Assembly: GCF_010730745.1 (NCBI RefSeq) | Contig: NZ_AP022615.1 | Location: forward strand, 4,030,001-4,094,000 | Length of the DNA stretch: 64,000 nt | Direction: 5' to 3' | Source of the DNA: Mycobacterium heidelbergense | GTDB taxonomy: Bacteria > Actinomycetota > Actinomycetes > Mycobacteriales > Mycobacteriaceae | In this document: positions 43,880-54,361 of the stretch, one piece after another | Numbering within the stretch: the stretch's first letter is position 1 | Layout: every line of letters begins with the position of its first letter | Notes under the pieces: generated by a model | What the model was told of the DNA's origin: nothing | Seen by the model: the letters and a program-made list of their open reading frames with translations, nothing else | Databases searched by the model: none | Translations under genes and position numbers: made by a program

Positions 43880-45430
43880 ATGTCGCGCCTGAGACCGTTG
43901 AGCTCGGCGCTGCTGTCGTTCGGGCTGTTGCTTGCCGGGCAATCGACGCTGCCGGTGGCCGGCGCGGCCCCGGAACCCGGCGCGGGGCAGACCCCGAGCC
44001 CGGCTCCGCCGGTTGCGGCGCGGCCGCAGAACTGGGGGAGCTGCAGCCAATTCCTGAGCGACACCAGCGACGTCCCCACCGCCCAGTGCACCACCGTGTC
44101 CGTCCCCGTCGACTACGCCAATCCGACTGGCGCGCAAGCCAAGCTGGCGGTCATCCGGGTGCCCGCGACCGGCCGGCGGATGGGATCGCTGTTGGTCAAT
44201 CCGGGCGGGCCGGGCGCGTCGGCGGTCGACATGGTCGTCGGCCTGGCGTCGGACCTGGACGGCAGCGACATCACCACCAACTTCGACCTGGTGGGGTTTG
44301 ACCCGCGAGGGGTGGGTCATTCAACCCCGCAGGCGCGGTGCCGCACCGACGCCGAGTTCGACGCCTACCGCAAGGACCCGATGGTCGATTACAGCCCGGC
44401 CGGCGTGGCCCACATCGAACAGCTCTACCGGCAGTTGGCCCAGCAATGCGTCAACCGGATGGGCAACGGGTTCCTGGCCAACATCGGCACCGCGTCCGGC
44501 GCGCGCGACATGGACATGGTGCGCCAGGCGCTGGGTGAGGACCAGATCAACTACCTCGGCTACAGCTACGGCACCGAGTTGGGCACCGCCTACCTCGAGG
44601 AGTTCGGCAACCACGTGCGGACCATGGTGCTCGACGGCGCCATCGACCCGACCGTCGACCCGGTCGAGGAAAACATCAACCAGATGGCCGGATTCCAAAC
44701 GGCTTTCAACGACTACGCCAAGGACTGCGCCCGCTCGGCCGGTTGCCCGCTGGGCACCGACCCGGCTCAGTTCGTCAACCGCTACCACGCGCTGGTCGAC
44801 CCGCTGGTCGCCAAGCCGGGCCGGACGTCGGATCCCCGCGGCCTGAGCTACGCCGACGCGACCACCGGCACCATCAACGCGCTGTACACCCCGGCGCACT
44901 GGAAGTATCTGACCAGCGGTCTGCTCGGGCTGCAGCGCGGCACCGACGCGGGCGACCTGCTGTTGCTGGCCGACGACTACGAGGGCCGCGACAAAAGCGG
45001 CCACTACACCAACGACCAGGACGCGTTCAACGCCATTCGCTGCGTCGACGCGCCGACGCCGACGGATTCGGCGACGTGGGTCTCGGCCGATCGCCGGATC
45101 CGCCAGGCCGCCCCGTTCATGAGCTACGGGCAGTTCACCGGCGACGCCCCCCGCGACCTGTGCGCGCTGTGGCCGGTGCCGGCGACGTCGAAGCCGCACG
45201 CCGCGGCGCCCGTCGCGCGGGGCAAGGCCGTCGTCGTCTCCACGACGCACGACCCGGCCACCCCGTACCAGGCCGGCGTGAACCTGGCCCGCCAGCTGGG
45301 CGCCCCGCTGATCACCTACGACGGAACCCAGCACACCGCGGTTTTCAACGGTGACCAGTGCGTGGACACCGCTGTGGTGCGTTACTTCGTCGCGGAGACG
45401 CTGCCGCCCGCCCTGCAGTGCCGTTCCTAG
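43880..45430 (+). CDS. Secreted Hip1-like serine hydrolase (Rv2223c-like)
   Basis: 516 residues from ATG 43880, which gives a clean signal peptide (MSRLRPLSSALLSFGLLLAG then LPVAGAAPEPG); an upstream in-frame start adds 30 non-homologous residues. Catalytic motifs: LLVNPGGPGASAVD, nucleophile in YLGYSYGTELGTAYLEE, Asp in VVVSTTHDPATPYQAG, His in YDGTQHTAVFNGDQ. Paralogue of the Hip1 gene, without a lipobox, so it should be fully exported. Separated from its paralogue by the IS element. Confidence 0.92.
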   Translation: MSRLRPLSSALLSFGLLLAGQSTLPVAGAAPEPGAGQTPSPAPPVAARPQNWGSCSQFLSDTSDVPTAQCTTVSVPVDYANPTGAQAKLAVIRVPATGRRMGSLLVNPGGPGASAVDMVVGLASDLDGSDITTNFDLVGFDPRGVGHSTPQARCRTDAEFDAYRKDPMVDYSPAGVAHIEQLYRQLAQQCVNRMGNGFLANIGTASGARDMDMVRQALGEDQINYLGYSYGTELGTAYLEEFGNHVRTMVLDGAIDPTVDPVEENINQMAGFQTAFNDYAKDCARSAGCPLGTDPAQFVNRYHALVDPLVAKPGRTSDPRGLSYADATTGTINALYTPAHWKYLTSGLLGLQRGTDAGDLLLLADDYEGRDKSGHYTNDQDAFNAIRCVDAPTPTDSATWVSADRRIRQAAPFMSYGQFTGDAPRDLCALWPVPATSKPHAAAPVARGKAVVVSTTHDPATPYQAGVNLARQLGAPLITYDGTQHTAVFNGDQCVDTAVVRYFVAETLPPALQCRS

Positions 45431-45519
45431 GGACCCGAGCGGCCCCGTGGAAAGTCCGCAACGGTGTTGAGCGGGCATCGGTAACACAGAATTAACAGCG
45501 GTTGCCTACTGTTCGGGTT

Positions 45520-46860
45520 ATGGATCGACAGAAGGAATTCGTCCTCCGCACGCTGGAGGAGCGAGACATCCGGTTCGTTCGGCTCTGGTTCACCGATGTG
45601 CTCGGCTACCTGAAGTCGGTCGCGATCGCCCCGGCCGAGCTCGAAGGCGCCTTCGAAGAGGGCATCGGGTTCGACGGTTCCTCGATCGAGGGCTTCGCGC
45701 GGGTCTCGGAATCCGACACCGTGGCCAACCCCGATCCGTCGACCTTCCAGGTGCTGCCCTGGGCCACCAGCTCCGGCCACCACCACTCGGCGCGGATGTT
45801 CTGCGACATCACCATGCCCGACGGCTCGCCGTCGTGGGCGGACCCCCGGCACGTGCTGCGACGCCAGCTGCAGAAGGCCAACGACCTCGGCTTCTCCTGC
45901 TACGTGCATCCCGAGATCGAGTTCTTCCTGCTGGAGCCCGGATCCCTCGACGGGTCACGGCCCGTGCCCGTCGACACCGCCGGCTACTTCGACCAGGCGG
46001 TGCACGACTCCGCGTCGAACTTCCGCCGGCACGCGATCGAGTCCCTCGAATTCATGGGCATCTCGGTCGAGTTCAGCCACCACGAGGGCGCGCCCGGCCA
46101 GCAGGAGATCGACCTGCGCTTCGCCGACGCGCTGTCGATGGCCGACAACGTGATGACGTTCCGCTACGTCATTAAGGAAGTCGCGATCGAGAACGGCGCC
46201 CGGGCGACGTTCATGCCCAAGCCGTTCGCGGAACACCCCGGCTCGGCGATGCACACCCACATGAGCCTGTTCGAGGGCGACGTCAACGCCTTCCACAGCG
46301 CCGACGACCCGCTGCAGCTCTCGGACGTGGGCAAGTCCTTCATTGCCGGGATCCTGGAGCACGCCTCCGAGATCAGCGCGGTCACCAACCAATGGGTCAA
46401 CTCCTACAAGCGGCTGGTGGTCGGCGGCGAGGCGCCCACCGCGGCGTCGTGGGGGGCGGCCAACCGGTCGGCTTTGGTGCGGGTCCCGATGTACACGCCG
46501 CACAAGACGTCGTCGCGGCGTATCGAGGTGCGCAGCCCCGACTCGGCGTGCAACCCGTATCTGGCCTTCGCCGTGCTGCTGGCCGCCGGGCTGCGCGGGG
46601 TGGAGAAGGGCTACGTGCTGGGGCCGCAGGCCGAGGACAACGTGTGGGACCTCACCCCCGAGGAGCGCCTCACCATGGGCTATCGCGAGCTGCCCACCAG
46701 CCTCGACAGCGCGCTGCGGGCCATGGAGTCCTCCGAGCTCGTGGCGGAAACGTTGGGGGAGCACGTGTTTGACTTCTTCCTGCGCAATAAGCGCACGGAG
46801 TGGGCGAACTACCGCAGCCACGTCACGCCCTACGAGCTGAGCACCTACCTGTCGCTGTAG
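45520..46860 (+). CDS. glnA2: Glutamine synthetase GlnA2
   Basis: 446 residues from ATG 45520, the length of GlnA2. Beta-Grasp and catalytic domains of type I glutamine synthetase: FDGSSIEGFARVSESD, EIEFFLLEPGS, the FMPKPFAEHPGSAMHTHMSL ammonium/metal segment, NRSALVRVPMYTP and the RIEVRSPDSACNPYLAF region. The adenylylation Tyr loop of GlnA1 (NLY-type) is not present, in line with the GlnA2 group. It precedes glnE by 41 bases. Confidence 0.94.
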   Translation: MDRQKEFVLRTLEERDIRFVRLWFTDVLGYLKSVAIAPAELEGAFEEGIGFDGSSIEGFARVSESDTVANPDPSTFQVLPWATSSGHHHSARMFCDITMPDGSPSWADPRHVLRRQLQKANDLGFSCYVHPEIEFFLLEPGSLDGSRPVPVDTAGYFDQAVHDSASNFRRHAIESLEFMGISVEFSHHEGAPGQQEIDLRFADALSMADNVMTFRYVIKEVAIENGARATFMPKPFAEHPGSAMHTHMSLFEGDVNAFHSADDPLQLSDVGKSFIAGILEHASEISAVTNQWVNSYKRLVVGGEAPTAASWGAANRSALVRVPMYTPHKTSSRRIEVRSPDSACNPYLAFAVLLAAGLRGVEKGYVLGPQAEDNVWDLTPEERLTMGYRELPTSLDSALRAMESSELVAETLGEHVFDFFLRNKRTEWANYRSHVTPYELSTYLSL

Positions 46861-46901
46861 CGCGGTCTAAGCGGTCGGCGGGTTGCGCTACCGTTTTGGG
46901 C

Positions 46902-49880
46902 GTGACCAAACCCGTGACGGAACGCTCCAGGCTGCCCAGCGTCGGGCGGCTCGGGTTGGTCGATCCCGCGGCCGGTGAGCGGCTGACGCAACTGGGTTGG
47001 TATGACCACGACGACCAGGCATACATCGACCGGTTGTGGTCGCTGTCGCGCGCACCGGACCCCGACGCCGCGCTGCGGGCGCTGATCCGGCTGTCGGAGA
47101 ACCCGAACGCCGAATGGGATGAGCTCGACGCCGCGCTGCTCGCCGAGCACGGCCTGCGCGGGCGGCTGTTCGCGGTGCTGGGCTCGTCGCTGGCCCTCGG
47201 GGACCACCTGGCCGTGCATCCGCAATCCTGGAAGCTGTTGCGGGGCAACGTGAAATTGCCCTCGAGTGACCGGCTGCGCGGGGCGTTCACCGAGTGCGTC
47301 GACGAGGTGTCGGCGTTGGATGCGGCGGTGCCGCGATTGCGCACCCTCTACCGGGACCACCTGCTGGTGCTGGCCGCGCTCGACCTGGCCGCGACGGTCG
47401 AGGACGAGCCGGTGCTGCCGTTCACCGTGGTGGGCGCCCACCTGTCGGACATCGCGGACGCCGCGCTGGCGGCCGCGATGCGGGTGGCCGAGGCGACCGT
47501 GTGCGGCGACCGCACGCCACCGCGGCTGGCGGTCATCGCGATGGGCAAATGCGGTGCCCGCGAACTGAATTACGTCAGCGACGTCGACGTCATCTTCGTC
47601 GCCGAGCACGCCGATGCGGCCAGCGCCCGGGTGGCCAGCGAGATGATGCGGGTGGCGTCGGCGGCGTTCTTCCAGGTGGATGCGGGGCTGCGGCCGGAGG
47701 GACGCAGCGGCGAGCTGGTCCGCACCGTCGAGTCGCACGTCGCCTACTACCAGCGCTGGGCCAAGACGTGGGAGTTCCAGGCGTTGCTGAAGGCCCGCGC
47801 GGCGGTCGGCGACGCTGAACTCGGTGAGCGCTACCTGGCCGCGTTGCTGCCCATGGTCTGGGTCGCCTGCGAGCGCGAGGATTTCGTGGTCGAGGTGCAG
47901 GCAATGCGGCGCCGGGTGGAGCAGCTGGTGCCCGCCGACGTCCGCGGCCGCGAGATCAAACTCGGCAGCGGCGGGTTGCGCGACGTGGAGTTCGCGGTGC
48001 AGCTGCTGCAGCTGGTGCACGGCCGCGGCGACGCGTCGCTGCACGTGGCGTCCACCGTCGATGCGCTGGCCGCGCTGGGCCAGGGCGGCTACATCGGGCG
48101 CGAGGACACCGCGAACCTCACGGCCTCCTACGAGTTCCTCCGGTTGCTCGAGCACCGATTGCAGCTGCAGCGCCTCAAGCGCACCCACCTGCTGCCCGAG
48201 GCCGACGACGAGGAGGCGGTGCGCTGGCTGGCGCGGGCCGCCCACATCCGGCCCGACGGCCGGCACGACGCGGCGGGGGTGCTGCGCGAGGAGCTCCGAC
48301 ACCAAAACCTGCGGGTGTCCCAGCTGCACGCGAAGCTCTTCTACCAACCCCTGCTGGAGTCGATCGGCCCGGCCGGCCTGGAGATCTCGCACGGCATGAC
48401 CTCGGAGGCCGCGGAGCGGCAGCTGGGCGCGCTGGGCTACGAGGGGCCGCAGACGGCGCTGAAGCACATGTCGGCGCTGGTCAACCAGAGCGGGCGGCGC
48501 GGCCGGGTGCAGTCGGTGCTGCTGCCGCGGCTGCTGAACTGGATGTCGTACGCGCCCGACCCCGACGGCGGGCTGTTGGCCTACCGGCGCCTGTCCGAGG
48601 CGCTGGCGGGGGAGAGCTGGTACCTGTCCACGCTGCGGGACAAGCCCGCGGTGGCCAAGCGGCTCATGCACGTGCTGGGCACGTCCGCCTACGTGCCGGA
48701 CCTGTTGATGCGCGCGCCCAGGGTCATTCAGGATTACGGCGACGGGCCGGCCGGCCCGAGACTGCTCGAGACCGAGCCCGACGCCGTGGCCCGCGCGCTG
48801 ATCGCGTCGGCCGCCCGGCACGCCGACCCGGTGCGGGCCATCGCCGCCGCGCGGACGCTGCGCCGTCGGGAGCTGGCCCGCATCGGCTCCGCCGACCTGC
48901 TCGGCCTGCTCGAGGTCAGGGACGTGTGCAAGGCGCTCACGTCGGTGTGGGTGGCCGTGCTGCAGGCCGCTCTGGACGCGATGGTCCGGGCCAACCTCCC
49001 CGGCGACGGCTCTCGGGCGCCGGCGGCCATCGCGGTCATCGGGATGGGTCGGCTGGGCGGCGCCGAGCTCGGCTACGGTTCCGATGCCGACGTGATGTTC
49101 GTCTGCGAGCCGGCCGGCGGTGTCGAGGACTCGCAGGCGGTGCGGTGGTCGACGTCGGTCGCCGAGCAGATAAGGACCCTGCTGGGCACCCCCAGCGTCG
49201 ACCCGCCGCTGGACGTCGACGCCAACCTGCGGCCCGAGGGCCGCAACGGCCCGCTGGTCCGCACGCTGGCGTCCTATGCCGCCTACTACGAGCAGTGGGC
49301 GCAGCCGTGGGAGATCCAGGCCCTGCTGCGCGCGCACGCCGTGGCCGGCGACGTCGAGCTGGGGCAGCGGTTCCTGCTGATGGCCGACAAGACGCGCTAT
49401 CCGCCCGACGGGGTGTCGGCCGAGGCCGTGCGGGAGATCCGCCGCATCAAGGCCCGGGTGGAGTCCGAACGGCTGCCGCGCGGCGCCGACCCCAACACCC
49501 ACACCAAGCTGGGGCGCGGCGGGCTGGCCGACATCGAGTGGACCGTGCAGCTCATGCAGCTGAGGCACGCCCACGAGATTCCGGCGCTGCACAACACCTC
49601 GACGCTGGAGTCGTTGGACGCGATCGCCGCGGCCGATCTGGTGCCCGCGGATGAGGTCGACCTGCTGCGGCAGGCCTGGCTGACCGCCACCCGGGCCCGC
49701 AACGCGCTGGTGCTGGTCCGCGGCAAGCCCACCGACCAGCTGCCGGGGCCCGGGCGCCAGCTCAACGCGGTCGCGGTGGCCGCCGGCTGGCCCACCGACG
49801 ATGGCAGCGAGTTCCTGGATAACTACCTGCGGGTGACGCGCCGGGCAAAAGCCGTGGTGCGCAAGGTTTTTGGGAGTTGA
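46902..49880 (+). CDS. glnE: Glutamine synthetase adenylyltransferase GlnE
   Basis: Bifunctional enzyme that adds and removes AMP on GlnA1. 992 residues from GTG 46902; longer in-frame starts overlap glnA2. Two nucleotidyltransferase domains are visible, each with its signature: AVIAMGKCGARELNYVSDVD and IEIKLGSGGLRDVEFAVQLL-like in the first (deadenylylase), AVIGMGRLGGAELGYGSDAD and KLGRGGLADIEWTVQLM in the second. Essential in M. tuberculosis. Confidence 0.95.
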   Translation: MTKPVTERSRLPSVGRLGLVDPAAGERLTQLGWYDHDDQAYIDRLWSLSRAPDPDAALRALIRLSENPNAEWDELDAALLAEHGLRGRLFAVLGSSLALGDHLAVHPQSWKLLRGNVKLPSSDRLRGAFTECVDEVSALDAAVPRLRTLYRDHLLVLAALDLAATVEDEPVLPFTVVGAHLSDIADAALAAAMRVAEATVCGDRTPPRLAVIAMGKCGARELNYVSDVDVIFVAEHADAASARVASEMMRVASAAFFQVDAGLRPEGRSGELVRTVESHVAYYQRWAKTWEFQALLKARAAVGDAELGERYLAALLPMVWVACEREDFVVEVQAMRRRVEQLVPADVRGREIKLGSGGLRDVEFAVQLLQLVHGRGDASLHVASTVDALAALGQGGYIGREDTANLTASYEFLRLLEHRLQLQRLKRTHLLPEADDEEAVRWLARAAHIRPDGRHDAAGVLREELRHQNLRVSQLHAKLFYQPLLESIGPAGLEISHGMTSEAAERQLGALGYEGPQTALKHMSALVNQSGRRGRVQSVLLPRLLNWMSYAPDPDGGLLAYRRLSEALAGESWYLSTLRDKPAVAKRLMHVLGTSAYVPDLLMRAPRVIQDYGDGPAGPRLLETEPDAVARALIASAARHADPVRAIAAARTLRRRELARIGSADLLGLLEVRDVCKALTSVWVAVLQAALDAMVRANLPGDGSRAPAAIAVIGMGRLGGAELGYGSDADVMFVCEPAGGVEDSQAVRWSTSVAEQIRTLLGTPSVDPPLDVDANLRPEGRNGPLVRTLASYAAYYEQWAQPWEIQALLRAHAVAGDVELGQRFLLMADKTRYPPDGVSAEAVREIRRIKARVESERLPRGADPNTHTKLGRGGLADIEWTVQLMQLRHAHEIPALHNTSTLESLDAIAAADLVPADEVDLLRQAWLTATRARNALVLVRGKPTDQLPGPGRQLNAVAVAAGWPTDDGSEFLDNYLRVTRRAKAVVRKVFGS

Positions 49881-49897
49881 GTCGAAAGGCGGGATCG

Positions 49898-50524
49898 TTG
49901 GAAGCCACGTTTGAGGTCTTGAGCGAAGAGGAACTTGACCGGGTCACGGCGACCTATGCGCCGTTGACCGAGGCCGTTCGGGAGCTGATCGACGCCACCG
50001 TCCGGACCCACGCCGACGACGACGTCATCGCGCAGGCGCGGGTCGCGATCGAGGCGGTGACCCGATCGCTGCTGAGCCAACGGACCCGCCCACCCGCCGT
50101 GAGTTACCGCATCGACGGCCGCCCGCTGCCGCTGGGCAACGCCGCGACCGGCCAGTGCAACCCGATCGCGCCGCCGTTGGTGGTCCATCACGAGGCGGAC
50201 GGCCGGTGCTGGAGCGAGTTCGTTCTGGGCACCGCCTACGAGGGGCCGCCGGGCCTGGTGCACGGCGGCATGTGCGCGCTGGTGCTCGACCACATGCTCG
50301 GGGAGGCGGCCAGCCAGGGCCTGACCAAGCCGCTGTTCACCGGAACGATCTCGATCAAGTACCTGCGCGGCACGCCGCTGGGCCCGCTGCGCTCCGAGGC
50401 ATTCGTCTCGCGCAGCGAGGGTGTCAAAGCCTATGCGCGGGGCAATATTTCGGATGCCGCGGGGGTGACGGTGGAGGCCGAAGGGGTCTTCATCATGCCG
50501 GCGTGGGCGCGGGAAGCCGAATGA
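49898..50524 (+). CDS. PaaI-type hot-dog thioesterase
   Basis: 208 residues from TTG 49898, preceded by AAAGGCGGG; an earlier TTG at 49877 overlaps the glnE stop. Residues about 95-200 form the hot-dog domain: YEGPPGLVHGGMCALVLDHM, LTKPLFTGTISIKYLRGTPL. The N-terminal half is helical (EELDRVTATYAPLTEAVREL). Acyl-CoA thioesterase by family; substrate unknown. It overlaps the next gene by four bases and is not part of the known glnE-glnA1 spacing in M. tuberculosis. Confidence 0.82.
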   Translation: MEATFEVLSEEELDRVTATYAPLTEAVRELIDATVRTHADDDVIAQARVAIEAVTRSLLSQRTRPPAVSYRIDGRPLPLGNAATGQCNPIAPPLVVHHEADGRCWSEFVLGTAYEGPPGLVHGGMCALVLDHMLGEAASQGLTKPLFTGTISIKYLRGTPLGPLRSEAFVSRSEGVKAYARGNISDAAGVTVEAEGVFIMPAWAREAE

Positions 50525-51378
50525 AGTTCTACGTCAGCAGCGCCTTTCTGGACACCCGCGAGATCGTCGAGATCGCCAGGGCGGCCGACGAGCTGGGCTA
50601 CGACGGGATCGGCATCCCGGACCACGTCGTCAACCTGGAGACCCTGGACACCCCGTACCCGTACACCAAGGATGGGCAACGGCGCTGGCAGCCTTTCACC
50701 GACTGGCCCGACCCCTGGGTTCTCGTCGGTGCGCTGGCCCAGGTCACCACCCGACTGAGGTTCGTCAACACCGTCTACGTCCCCGCGATGCGCAATCCCT
50801 ACTCGGCGGCCAAAGCCATTGGCACCGCGGCGGTTTTGGCGTCGGGCCGGGTGGAGCTGGGAATCGGCGTGGGCTGGTGTAGAGAGGAGTTCGCCCTGAT
50901 GGGCGAGAAGTTCGACGCCCGCGGCAAGCGCACCGACGAGATCATCGAGTTGATGCGGGCGCTGTGGGCGCCGGGCTGGACGGAGTTCGACGGCGACTTC
51001 TACCGGGCACCGCGGCTGGAGATGCAGCCGACCCCACCGCCGATACCCATCTACGTCGGCGGCCTCAGCGACGCCGCGCTACGCCGGGCCGCCCGGTGTG
51101 ACGGCTGGATCGGTGACCTGATCAAGACCGATCGCGCCATCGAGACGGTGGGCCGGTTGCGGGAGCTGCGGGCCGAAAACGGTCTCTCGATGGACAATTT
51201 CACTACCCTGACGCCGCTGACCGACGCCTTCACCACCGCCGATTACCAGCGCGCCGAAGATGCCGGCATCACCGGCATCATCACCGCGCCATGGATGTTC
51301 TATACCGGGCCCGATGCCACGCTTTCCGACAAGATCGACGGCATGCAACGCTTCCGGAAGGACTTGGGGCTGGGCTAG
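50521..51378 (+). CDS. LLM-class, probably F420-dependent, oxidoreductase
   Basis: 285 residues; ATG 50521 overlaps the upstream stop. Bacterial-luciferase-like TIM barrel: EIARAADELGYDGIGIPDHV, VNTVYVPAMRNPYSAAKA, GRVELGIGVGWCREEFALMG and PIPIYVGGLSDAALRRAAR. The GWCREE turn is common to the F420-using subset in mycobacteria. Coupled to the thioesterase gene, so the two may act in one acyl or xenobiotic pathway. Cofactor use is inferred. Confidence 0.87.
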   Translation: MKFYVSSAFLDTREIVEIARAADELGYDGIGIPDHVVNLETLDTPYPYTKDGQRRWQPFTDWPDPWVLVGALAQVTTRLRFVNTVYVPAMRNPYSAAKAIGTAAVLASGRVELGIGVGWCREEFALMGEKFDARGKRTDEIIELMRALWAPGWTEFDGDFYRAPRLEMQPTPPPIPIYVGGLSDAALRRAARCDGWIGDLIKTDRAIETVGRLRELRAENGLSMDNFTTLTPLTDAFTTADYQRAEDAGITGIITAPWMFYTGPDATLSDKIDGMQRFRKDLGLG

Positions 51379-51383
51379 TTGGG

Positions 51384-51442
51384 TTGACTCTGCGGCCACC
51401 AGGCAAAAGTGCGAGTAGAGAGCCTGGTGGGCGCAGAGTCAA
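51384..51442. terminator. 21-base palindrome between the oxidoreductase and glnA1
   Basis: Arms at 51384-51404 and 51422-51442 pair over 21 bases with one mismatch, around a 17-base loop containing AAAAGTGCGAGTAG. It ends 24 bases before the glnA1 stop, at a convergent junction. The left arm and loop recur at the end of cobD. Confidence 0.75.
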
Positions 51443-51466
51443 AGTCCCTAACAGCGACTGTGTCGC

Positions 51467-52903
<1,437 letters not shown>

Positions 52904-52975
52904 AGAATGCTCCTTTACTTGGTGATCCGCGGGCCTGACGCTATGGAGCTGATGTTGCCTGCCAGTCAACCCGAT

Positions 52976-52991
52976 GTTGCACGGAGGTTAC
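52976..52991 (-). promoter_or_regulatory. GlnR box upstream of glnA1
   Basis: On the minus strand GTAAC-CTCCGT-GCAAC reads 52991-52976. It fits the actinobacterial GlnR pattern GTnAC-n6-GnAAC and the mycobacterial AC-n9-AC core. It lies about 75 bases upstream of the glnA1 GTG, as expected for nitrogen control. Confidence 0.6.
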
Positions 52992-53130
52992 GTGACCGTG
53001 CGTCCCGCACGAGGTCCGGGTTGCTGGCGGGTTCTATTGTGGGGCCGATGGACCGCAAGATCGTATCCGGTGCGGCGCGCCTGCGCACCGTTGCGCGCCC
53101 GGCGTGGGAGTCGAACCGAGGCGCCGGCCG

Positions 53131-53553
53131 GTGACGCCGGAATCGCCCTCGACCTACCCCGGCGAGAGGCTCGGCTTGCCGCAGAGCGGGCCGGGGTCGC
53201 TGGCGTCGATGGGCCGCCGGCTGGCCGCGCTGATGATCGACTGGCTGATCGCCTACGGCCTGGCGGCGCTGGCCATGGCGTTCGGCGTCTTCTCCGAACG
53301 GATGTTGTCGACGGCGGTGTTGGTCATCTGGTTCGCGCTCGGCCTGGTGGCGGTGCGGCTGTTCAGCTTCACACCGGGGCAGCTGGCGCTGGGTCTGCAG
53401 GTGGCGGCCGTGGACGGACGGCTGCCGGTCGGGGTTGGCCGGTTGGCGGTGCGGGGACTGCTGGTCGCGACGGTCATCCCGGCACTGTTTACCGACGCCG
53501 ACGGCCGCGGCCTGCACGATCGGCTGACGGGGACGGCGGTGGTGCGGCGCTGA
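53131..53553 (+). CDS. RDD-family membrane protein (Rv2219A-like)
   Basis: 140 residues from GTG 53131. RDD domain: LASMGRRLAALMIDWLIAYGL with the conserved R/D/D pattern (GRRL, IDW), then FSFTPGQLALGLQVAAVDG and ADGRGLHDRLTGTAVV at the end. Two to three membrane helices. Function of the family unclear. Divergent from glnA1. Confidence 0.88.
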   Translation: MTPESPSTYPGERLGLPQSGPGSLASMGRRLAALMIDWLIAYGLAALAMAFGVFSERMLSTAVLVIWFALGLVAVRLFSFTPGQLALGLQVAAVDGRLPVGVGRLAVRGLLVATVIPALFTDADGRGLHDRLTGTAVVRR

Positions 53554-53578
53554 ATGCGATGGCGGCGACCCGCTACGG

Positions 53579-54331
53579 CTACTTGCGGCGCACGGTGCGC
53601 TGCACGCCGCGCATCTTGCCGGCGTTGGGGAGCGGTCCCTTCGGCATGACACCGGCACCGGCCCGCGATCCCAGCGCGGCCAACCGCGACTCCAGCGTGT
53701 CCATCTGCTTGGCGTTGATGTTGGCCGGCAGCCGGGTGAGGTGGCGCTCCAACTTGGCCAGCGGGACCTCGCCGTCGCCGTTGCCGACGACGATGTCGTA
53801 GATTGGCACGTCGCCGACCAGCCGGGCGGTGCGCTTCTTCTCCTGCGCCAGCAGCGGTTTGACCCGGGCCGCCGATCCCTCGCCGACCAAGATGACGCCG
53901 GGGCGGCCGAACACCCGATGCACCGCGTCGAAGTGGCCGGTCGCGGCGACGCCGGGGGTCACCCGCCATTTGCCGCGCAGGTTGTCCAGCACCCAGGCCG
54001 CGGCGCCGGTCTGCCCCTCGGCCTTGGTGAAAATCGATCGCTGGGCTCGGCGGCTGAAGATGATGAACGTCACCAAGCCGCCCAGCAGCACGCCGAGCGG
54101 GATGATCGTGATCATGGTGAACCCGCCGGCCCACACCCCGACGGCCACCGAGGCGCCCACGATCAGCGCGAAGGCGCCGATCATGTACGGCAGCAGGCGC
54201 TTGTCCTCCTGGCGCTGGATGTTGAACGCCTGCCACAACTGGGCGCGACGCTCCCGCGCGGCCGACTTGCGGGCGGCCTGCGCCTGGGCCCTGGCGGCCT
54301 TGTTCTCGGCGGTGGTGCGGGGTTTAGCCAT
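53579..54331 (-). CDS. DUF4191 membrane protein (Rv2219-like)
   Basis: 250 residues from ATG 54331. A basic, Ala/Arg-rich start (MAKPRTTAENKAARAQAQAA) precedes two membrane helices at about residues 50-95 (LLPYMIGAFALIVGASVAVG, IIPLGVLLGGLVTFIIFS). The C-terminal cytosolic part includes AKGQTGAAAWVLDNL-type and MDTLESRLAALGSRAGAG segments and ends basic. Function unknown. It precedes lipA in the conserved order. Confidence 0.85.
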   Translation of the reverse strand: MAKPRTTAENKAARAQAQAARKSAARERRAQLWQAFNIQRQEDKRLLPYMIGAFALIVGASVAVGVWAGGFTMITIIPLGVLLGGLVTFIIFSRRAQRSIFTKAEGQTGAAAWVLDNLRGKWRVTPGVAATGHFDAVHRVFGRPGVILVGEGSAARVKPLLAQEKKRTARLVGDVPIYDIVVGNGDGEVPLAKLERHLTRLPANINAKQMDTLESRLAALGSRAGAGVMPKGPLPNAGKMRGVQRTVRRK

Positions 54332-54361
54332 AATCACCAAGGATACGTAGGCGCGAGTCGG

